Shown piece after piece: positions 56,410 to 64,000 of a stretch of DNA of 64,000 nt. This DNA comes from Liolophura sinensis. Taxonomy: Eukaryota; Mollusca; Polyplacophora; Chitonida; Chitonidae. How positions within the stretch are numbered: the stretch's first letter is position 1; every line of letters begins with the position of its first letter. The stretch lies in assembly GCF_032854445.1 (NCBI RefSeq), contig NC_088301.1, positions 9,978,281 through 10,042,280 of the forward strand, in the 5' to 3' direction. The notes beneath the pieces were generated by a model that saw only the letters and a program-made list of their open reading frames with translations, was not told the DNA's origin and searched no databases. The position numbers and the translations under genes are program-made.

Positions 56410-58800
56410 TGAGTTATCAGCTCCTGGTGGATACTATCCTGTGAGTTGTTTCCCATCTTTTTGTTTCTGTTGCTGTGGAGAATGAACAGAATAACATAAC
56501 AAGCCAAACCCAGTTATGATGATAAATACCTAGGAAGTAATTATCTGGATGTTTTATACCACTGAACAGGTGTTATTCCATATAAACTGATTGCTGTGTA
56601 CTGTTAAATGAGCAGGTTGAACATCCGTTAGAATTTTCAGGTAAAATTTTCAGAGCAATTTGTTGGACATATAGGGACGTAATGTATCATTATAATTGTT
56701 ACAATGTATAAGCTCATTCTGTATCTGTAATCATTTGTGTGAATTTTTTCATTTTGTTCTAGTGTGTATATTTTGAGGTACTTATTTTGTATATATTGTG
56801 GTAGACTGCATGCAAATTCATTATAATTGGTACATTCCCAGCCTTTAGATGTATGAACTCTCTCATTTGTTTTGGTAGGCTTATACATAGACAGCATGAA
56901 ATGTTAGCGATTGGTGATAACACACATACACAGTAGTGATAAGTTATTCATCATATTTTCTCAGTCATTTAGTACTGTCGTCTTTCTTAGTCGACTTTTA
57001 TTGCTTACAGCTTAAAGTGCAATATTATCATGATAAAGGACAGCCACCTCAATTATGTTATGTTGTGTAATATGGGCAGGTAAATGTCTATAGGCTGGGT
57101 TATTGTGTTGTAGATTTCTGTATTGACATGTTCATATGTTAGGGTGAGATACACGTTACTGTTAAAAACACATCCACAGTTACCTATCACAAGTGAGGTT
57201 GGGAGTTCAAATCTGACTCATCTTCTTTGTATTGAATTGAGGGTTCCCTGGAACACTCTGTTTTTGTTGTCAACTCAAAGAATACTGTCATTTTTTGGCT
57301 CCCTAAAATGTCATTGGATACACCATTTTCAGCTATTGGTAGAAGACATCAGTGAAGGAGTCATTTCATCGCACTCACAATTGATAAGAATGAGAACAAG
57401 TAAGGTTAAACAATGCGTCGTTCGGCTCCCAACATTCATATTTGATAATTCTGCATTCAAACCCAAAATGCACAGAATGTAAGTCACTTTCCTTACTGTC
57501 CTTTTTACTGTGAATATGAGTGCATATGATATTGAAGTCAAATCAGTGCAGTTTATCTGCAGAATAATTTTGTGACTGTGTTCGTAACTGAGCCAAAAGG
57601 AATGTTCCAAAATTGCATTAATATATCTAATCTTTTCTCCTAGCATCCTTATCACGACAACAGAAGGCAACATTTTCTTAAAAGTTGTTGTGCTCCTTTT
57701 CCCCTATTTACATGATAAATGGTGTAAATCAACATGTAGGAGTTATCCGGTGCTCAGGTTTCGCTATACAAAGTACTTAACACTTAAGTGATGTTAGTCC
57801 GGTCAGGATTCATTCTACATTAAGCCTTTTATGTACCTACAATTATGTAATCAGGCTATGTCTGGTGTGAGCGTGATTTTAACCAAAGGACAAATGAGTA
57901 GTTAACAATTCAGTATTTGACAGGTTCTGGTAAAAAGTGGCTTCCAGTGTCCACAAAAAGTGTTTGTCAATTGAATTTCTTGTTCTACATGTAAATAATT
58001 CAGGTCATTGTATCTATAAGGGACATGCAAGCATTTCATTTAATTGTTCATGTATCTCTGTGTACATGGGCTTTCTCCACCTGTAAAAGCAATGAAATAA
58101 ATATTTATTTAAAAAAAAAAAAGTATATGGAACAATGGGAGACTCAAGGACGAGCTGCACGGAAGGTCTAAATGGCTGTAGAACGCATCGTTTTCTGTTG
58201 TGAGGTTGCTGTGCGTGCGTACGTCATGTATATTTTATATGGGCACACGTACATTTACAATTGTGACGTAATAAAGGAAAGAACAAATGAGTTCACAGCT
58301 TTGGACTGTCATGATACAGGCGGGAACGAGTTTTATGAGCTCCCCAGTACAAATAACCCCAAAGCTGACACACCCATATTATGGGTGTTGTGACTGTCAA
58401 GGGAGATAATCCTTGAATATAATGACACATTTACCATGAGACAATTGCTGAATATAATGATATATTTACCATGAGACTCTGGAGAGGAACCTGGAAGTAC
58501 TGGTAACAAAGAAACAAAAAAAATAATCCTGGTGCTAGTCCTATGTTATAATCATGTCACATGATGTCGTGAGAATAAAATAACGTTTGATTTTGAGAAG
58601 ACTTGTTTTGCATTTTACTCCACCTAAATTGCTTCCCAGGTGTACTTCATATCTTCAACCACTAAAGCACTTTTTTCACTCGAATTTAGGCATATAATTA
58701 TGAAAACGATGTTAAACATTATTTGTTTGTGTCATTAAAGATGCAAGCTTTATAAAACTGTGCAAAGTATTGTCCTCTGATCAGGTCGGACCGTTTGTTG
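56410..58800. other. Downstream of SLC30A7; no gene recognised
   Basis: AT-rich sequence without recognisable exons. AATAAATATTTATTT followed by twelve As at about 58096-58122 could be a distal 3' end of SLC30A7 or the tail of a retroposed sequence. Open frames of 60-119 codons show no domain. Confidence 0.5.
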
Positions 58801-58806
58801 GCCATA

Positions 58807-59190
58807 TCTCTCGTGGCCTAAAGGTTAGAGAGTCCATTTCACATTCACGAATAAATGAAATGTTGAGTACGTCGTAAAACACCAATCAAATAAATAAATC
58901 AAATTCAGGAGACGAAGGATCAAACCTGAGTCAGGTCATGCCAGAGGCTTTAAACATGGGACATGTTACTGCATCATTTGGTGCTCAGCACTGAGGGATC
59001 GGAGCAAGGAAACTGGACTGGTTGGCTGTGTGTCGATATAATGTGACTGCGTGGGGGTCATGTCTGGTGTCTTTGGCATGATACTTCAGTGACAACAGCA
59101 CTTTTGGCAGCATGGAGTCACTCTGCCTCAAGAGATGTACGGTACCTATTGTCCTACCACATAAATGCAAGTAGTTCAGACTTAATCAGC
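58807..59190 (+). mobile_element. SINE family 2, copy 2, interrupted by a family 1 tail
   Basis: GTGGCCTAAAGGTTAGAGAG and later GGATCAAACCTGAGTCAGGT, GAAACTGGACTGGTTGGC and GGCATGATACTTCAGTGACA match the copy at 16300-16625. At 58849-58899 it is interrupted by AATGAAATGTTGAGTACGTC and AAAACACCAATCAAATAAAT, the 3' end of SINE family 1, so a family 1 element inserted later. Confidence 0.75.
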
Positions 59191-62100
59191 ATAAAAACAA
59201 AATTAATGCACTCTGTATTGAAAGTTTGCAGAACATCTGTGGAAGGATTCAACAGAGCACAAGAAGGTGTGTTTCCAACTCCTTCAGTGTTGAACAGTTG
59301 ATTTTTATCATATAATGTGATTGGGTATAGTGATTTGGCTGTCGGTGTGTCATTCAGAAATCGTTCCTTAACACATCTCCTATGGTTATGATTGCATTTA
59401 GACCAACATTTGTAGGCATGGAGACCATGTTAGGATGTGCATTTGCTCTTGGCTTGAGCTGCACAGATTATTTCCCTGAAAGCCCTTGAAAAACTTAAAA
59501 TCTTTTCAGATTTAACTCTGAGACATATTCAACTGATTCCTTAAACTGGGAATTCGGAAGCCTGTCATGGCCACATGGTTGAGGTTCTTGCCTTTATATC
59601 ACCAGGTCACATGGGTTCAATCCCATACTTGGGCAGAGATTTTTGAAGATTCCCCGACTGATCGTTCTTAGCGCACATGTGGCAGTTGTCTGCAGAGTTT
59701 GCGTGCGTCATCTCGCATAAAGATCACTGTAGACTGTTTGGCTTCCACCAATACAACATACAGGGCGGTGGTCTAATGAAGAATTCTGGGTTTCCTCCAC
59801 CAATAACACTAGCTAACATTAGAACGTGAAAAACTGAACAGTGTGTTAAAACATGCAACTACCTTCCCAGTATTACCAGAATTATCAGTCACACATCTGA
59901 AATCATTAAATCGCTGTATAGTAGCCTATTTGGGATCCACTTGAAATATTTCTAAACAACTCTTTAAAAAAAAAAAAAAGTTCAGGTATCACCACATAAA
60001 TGTAAAATGTCCAAAACTTTTGACCCACATGCAGGGATCATTAAACTACTCTACTAACTACTCTTTCAAATAATATAAACAGCATATCATGGAATGGCTG
60101 ATTTCATTAGATATGCAAAACTTATGTAGAGATTTTCAACCTTCCACAAAATGAATCTGCACTCCCAATTTTGTAAAAATGAGACACTTGTTGGAGTTAT
60201 TGCACAAATCTACAGTTCAACAAATCAACTCACTAAAGTTGAATTCCCTTGCTTTTGGAGAAAACGTGGGGTAAAATCTTCCACAAACTCCTTTCATGTC
60301 TTGTTCAGACCGTATGTCAAACCCTACAGTAACATTTTCCACTGCGATGACAAACCACAAAGGAGACAGACTTATGAAGGTGAATGCAAATTGCAAACTC
60401 TTTATTGTCTTTGATACAATTGCTGCAAAATGATGTGGTAGAACCAAAATTATTCGTTTTAATACTCAAACATGACCTGATGATATAACTGTCACATTTG
60501 TGGCTTCTTGCCGTTGCCACCAGGCTTGCAATCAATATATTGCTACAGTTTCTCGATGGTCAGAGTTGTCTTCCCTTGACTTTGGCTAAGCTGGAAGACT
60601 ACCCGCCTGGTCTCATGCCCATGAGAATAAATCACACTTTACATTTGTCACAAATAAATCATTTTATGTCCTTTGCTTTTATGTTGACATCAAAAAAAAA
60701 AAAAAAATGTATTAGTGACAACATCATGCTGGACAGATCTGCAGTTCATCATTAAATAACTGCTTTGTCAGGTCACTGAGGTCATAACCACATCGTTAAC
60801 AGTTTACTCAAGCAATCGCCCACAATTCTATCAATCATCCTTTAAAAAATATTAACCTGCAAATATTAATAACACCATACACTCCTCGGTACAGTTTCTA
60901 GAGGCACTTTCGTGACGGATTCTCTACCTCCAGGAAGAAAATACCATTGTAATTACTTTTTTTTTGGTCATAAACACACAAATTTAACAAATGGATTGGA
61001 GCCAAATATAGAATAACATAACTTACTTTTCTTTTACGATAACCAGCCATCTAGTTCTACAGACGTCTTCAATCTGATTAGTGTAACTATGTAGGAAAAA
61101 AACAAAGCGAGATCAACGAACCCCAACAAAGTAGTACATGCACCAACCGTTGTCCCATGTAGGGGTGTGCACCAGTAATGATCGATGTGGTTGTTATCCA
61201 ATGAACACTGAGCCAAGCCTCAAGGCTGACAAAGGGGCGTGGCCAGATTGACTGGTTTGAAATCTGCTCCCAGCCATTACCAAGCATGGTCCAGTCTTCT
61301 CAAAGGAGAAAACAAGTTAAAAACCCTAGTAAGATTTTGCACTAAGTTCAAACAAGAAAAAAAATATATATATGATAATGCCAAACAGTTCCGAGACAAA
61401 GTACAAATTCAGACAAGCTTTTTAACTTGGCTTATGTTTGAGAAAGCCAAATGAAGGTTTTCAGGTCATAATCCAAAAGTCACGCCCTTGATTGGCCATC
61501 AGTAGCGGGTAACCATGACAATGGTGTCAAAACAAACGGCTCTAAACAAAACCCATTCTAACAACCCCACAGAAGCAACCTTTAGCTTCAGCCCTTTTAG
61601 ACCAAGGACTGACTTGCACATCAACCTGGAAACATTCCAAACCCCACTATAAAAATATTATGTTTGTTACCTTAAAACGTTGCTCACAGGACTGATTTAA
61701 CTACACTGTGGACTCAGTACTGACACAAAGATAATCAGACTCTTTAAGACAATTTACTTTCACCATTTCAATACTTATTTATAAAGGCTTTTTCAGGCCC
61801 TGGCTTTATACCACAGTTTTAAAGTTCATTAAATCTTTCATCATCAAAAAATATCATTTTACTAATTACACAAGGAGCAAATCTTCATAGTAAATCATTA
61901 TCAGCCTAGATCAGAGTTCATGGATGCCTCACTGAGACCACTGCCAAACCATCTGGCCAGTCACCAAAACAGCTCACCTGTCAGCTCACTGAAAGCACTT
62001 AACAGAAAATTATGAGGGAAAAAAATAACGCAAACTTCTTCAATCATGACGGAAATATCACACGGCAGTCAAAGGCCAAATAGTAGCAGAGAACAGTGAC

Positions 62101-62196
62101 AAAGTGTCCATGTGTAGTGGCTGAGGCAGAAGGCTGCTGTGCACGGGGGTGAGCAATCCTGGCACATGTGTGTCCTTCTCCTGGGGCAGCTGGCCA
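59191..62196. other. Intergenic and probable vasculin 3' UTR; no other gene recognised
   Basis: The part nearest 62196 follows the vasculin stop and is probably its 3' UTR (minus strand); TTTATT at 60401-60406 is one candidate for its signal. At about 59566-59860 a third tRNA-like head (GGCCACATGGTTGAGG, GGGTTCAATCCC) precedes GGGTTTCCTCCACCAATAAC, a SINE-type body. I recognise no exons. Confidence 0.45.
59566..59860 (+). mobile_element. Probable tRNA-derived SINE (third family)
   Basis: GTCATGGCCACATGGTTGAG (A-box region), CATGGGTTCAATCCCATACT (B box in a TPsiC-like stem) and GGGTTTCCTCCACCAATAAC (SINE body) occur in order. Only one copy was noticed, so the family is tentative. Confidence 0.5.
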
Positions 62197-63969
62197 TCAC
62201 AAGTCCTCGCTCTCACTGTCGCTGTCTGACGATGACAAGGTCTCATTGAGGTCTGGGGCCGTGGGCTGGTACACTGCAGTGATGTGCTTAGGGCTCCATG
62301 TTGTAGGCAAGGTCCTCACCAGGCCATTTCGCTGCTGCTTTACCTATAAAATATTATTAGCAGGTTAGCAGACTGAAGACATGCTAAGTGGATTTCTGTA
62401 TCCCTTTTCCATTTGGAACATGCTTTCAATATATATATTCATTAGTTTGGTGGTTTTTTATGGCCTACTTTATGAATATTTCATTTGAAAGAATGATTGG
62501 CCATACCAGCAATTTTTCAGCCATACTGGGGTGAGGACAGGTTTTTGATATAATCAAAGCAAACATTTTTTAAAAAATAGATAAACATGTTTAAACCAGT
62601 TAAGACGAACCCAAACTTAGTTAAAACTTGAAAACCAAAACATGACAATCAATACATATTTATCTGTGTGGTTTTGTATGGCCTAGTTATGAACATTTTC
62701 CTTGAATGATTAAGTACCTCAGAACAGGCCCTATGAGTATGACCCTGCCATTTGACTGAATCTTAAGGCTGCACTGAAGAATTGTTTACTTCCATGACAG
62801 CTGTCAGGTTTATAGGTGGGGTAAAAACTGTGTCCATCGCATAAACCAACACTCAACAGGTAGCTTAGAGGCCTCTCCCTGGTCTAAAGCCTCGGGTGCT
62901 GTGAGACAAAGCCACAATAAATTTGCACATTTTCAGCAGGAGACATAAGTAGAGGAATACACTGACCTGTTTACTGAGATTTTGGAACTCTTTCATGTCA
63001 TCTTCTGTGATTTCGTACTCTTCCTGGTCCGCCTCATCCCAGCCCATTTCCCGCAACAACCTGAAACATGACCATGGGCCCATTTGTCTTCATAACGCCC
63101 GGATATTGGAAAATTAGAGAGCCCATTTCTCTTTTATAAACGCCCTGGGGCCCTATTTCTCTTTTTTCATAGCCTTATGCCTTATAGCAGGCATTTCCCT
63201 TTATAACCACCTGAAAATGCACAGTTTGGGGCCCATCTCCCCTTACTATAAGAGCCTGAAAACCTACAGCTAGCAGGCTTCACTTCAGAATCAGGCAACC
63301 CTTATACAGGCCTATGCTAACCCACACACATCCTTGGCATTTTAATCATGGTATTTCATTTCTTTGATGTGTTTGTCTATGCTCTGCCCACAGTAACAAC
63401 TGCCATTTGTCGAGTGGTGTCTTGATTTTTTTTTTTTTTCTGATTGGTGTTTAACGCCGTACTCAAGAATATTTCACTTATACGACGGCGGCCAGCATTA
63501 TGGTGGGTGGAAACCGGGCAGAGCCCGGGGGAAACCCACGACCATCCGCAGGTTGCTGCCAGACCTTCCCACGTACGGCCGGAGAGGAAGCCAGCATAAG
63601 CGGGTCTTGAGCTCACAGCGACCGCATTGGTGAGAGGCTTCTTGGTCACTACGCTGCGCTAGCGCGCTAACCGACTGAGTGGTGCCTTGATAACATAGTA
63701 AAAAAAACCCGTGCACATGAACAGATGCTCAATCCACATGGTCTAAATGGAAATTGAGGATGCCTAAAACAAAATTATACACTCTAATATGTTTTGCCAG
63801 AAACAGGAGAACGGACTTGGGCCAAGTTTCTCCCCCTGGCAACCTCTCACCTCTGTTCAGCTTCCAGAGAGCTGGAAAGAATGTCCTTGCTGTGCTCCTC
63901 CACAGAGAGACTGTCCATTCCATTGGTTAACTCTTCCTCTCCCACCACTTCTGATTGGACACTCTCAGT
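62197..63969 (-). CDS. GPBP1: Vasculin (GPBP1/GPBP1L1-like), last three coding exons, C-terminal 119 residues
   Basis: Exons 63969-63851, 63060-62967 and 62343-62197 join in phase and end in TGA. The translation runs SSSLEAEQR, LLREMGWDEADQEEYEITED, DMKEFQNLSKQ, KQQRNGLVRTLPTTWSP and a serine/acidic end, SSSDSDSESEDL. Vertebrate vasculin proteins have the same C-terminal plan: an LLKEMGW-type core, an acidic TEDE segment, a NGL-rich stretch and a Ser/Asp tail. Vasculin is a nuclear GC-rich-promoter-binding protein. The N-terminal part is beyond the right edge. The vertebrate paralogues GPBP1 and GPBP1L1 cannot be told apart here, and an invertebrate would probably have one gene. Confidence 0.88.
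62448..62530 (-). mobile_element. Very old SINE family 1 relic
   Basis: GGTGGTTTTTTATGGCCTAC and TATGAATATTTCATTTGAAA keep only the outline of the SINE 3' end. A similar relic is at about 62670-62715. Confidence 0.35.
63415..63691 (-). mobile_element. SINE family 1, young, with target-site duplication
   Basis: TGGTGTCTTGAT at 63415-63426 and TGGTGCCTTGAT at 63680-63691 flank an element reading from a T-run and TGATTGGTGTTTAACGCCGT to GCGCTAGCGCGCTAACCGAC. The last 13 or so bases of the head are missing. Intronic in the vasculin gene. Confidence 0.92.
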
Positions 63970-64000
63970 CTGTGTAGCAGAGTATTACACATGTTATGTT

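Overview
This is a 64 kb piece of an animal nuclear genome: intron-rich protein-coding genes, canonical GT-AG splice sites, no operons and no prokaryotic signals. At least eighteen copies or fragments of one tRNA-headed SINE with an (AAAT)n tail, a type I associate with molluscs, suggest a mollusc, perhaps a bivalve; this is inference, since no species marker is present. I placed splice sites by hand so that reading phase is continuous across every exon, and I recognised genes by comparing translations with family members I know.

Layout. 1-808 (+): an open, intronless p53/p63/p73-type reading frame that enters from the left edge and ends soon after the tetramerization domain; probably a retrocopy. 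4343-15121 (-): the first twelve coding exons of UBE3C (HECT E3 ligase); the HECT half lies beyond the left edge, so the p53-like copy probably sits antisense in a UBE3C intron of more than 4.3 kb. 15122-15405: a 284-bp two-way promoter. 15406-23750 (+): complete eight-exon DPH5 (diphthamide synthesis, 285 aa). 24740-26080: a 38-bp minisatellite. 26100-32184: intergenic DNA or long 3' UTR, rich in dispersed repeats. 32185-41469 (-): complete eight-exon NADK2 (mitochondrial NAD kinase). 43673-56181 (+): complete eleven-exon SLC30A7 (Golgi zinc transporter, 377 aa), head-to-head with NADK2. 56182-62196: intergenic DNA with SINEs. 62197-63969 (-): the last three coding exons of a vasculin (GPBP1/GPBP1L1) gene entering from the right.

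The genes are unrelated housekeeping functions (protein turnover, eEF2 modification, NADP supply, zinc transport, transcription) and form no pathway. DPH5 and SLC30A7 are also neighbours in human, so their closeness may be old microsynteny.

The most unusual content is not genic. Three tandem repeat arrays begin exactly at an exon's 5' splice site and repeat the exon end plus the donor: SLC30A7 exon 10 (41-bp unit, about 75 copies), NADK2 exon 2 (38-bp unit, about 16 copies) and NADK2 exon 5 (94-bp unit, four copies). A related duplication at the acceptor of UBE3C exon 12 creates a second in-frame acceptor 93 nt upstream, and a SINE landed exactly in the donor of UBE3C exon 9, leaving a duplicated splice junction on each side. 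Tandem amplification across splice junctions is the pattern I would follow up first.
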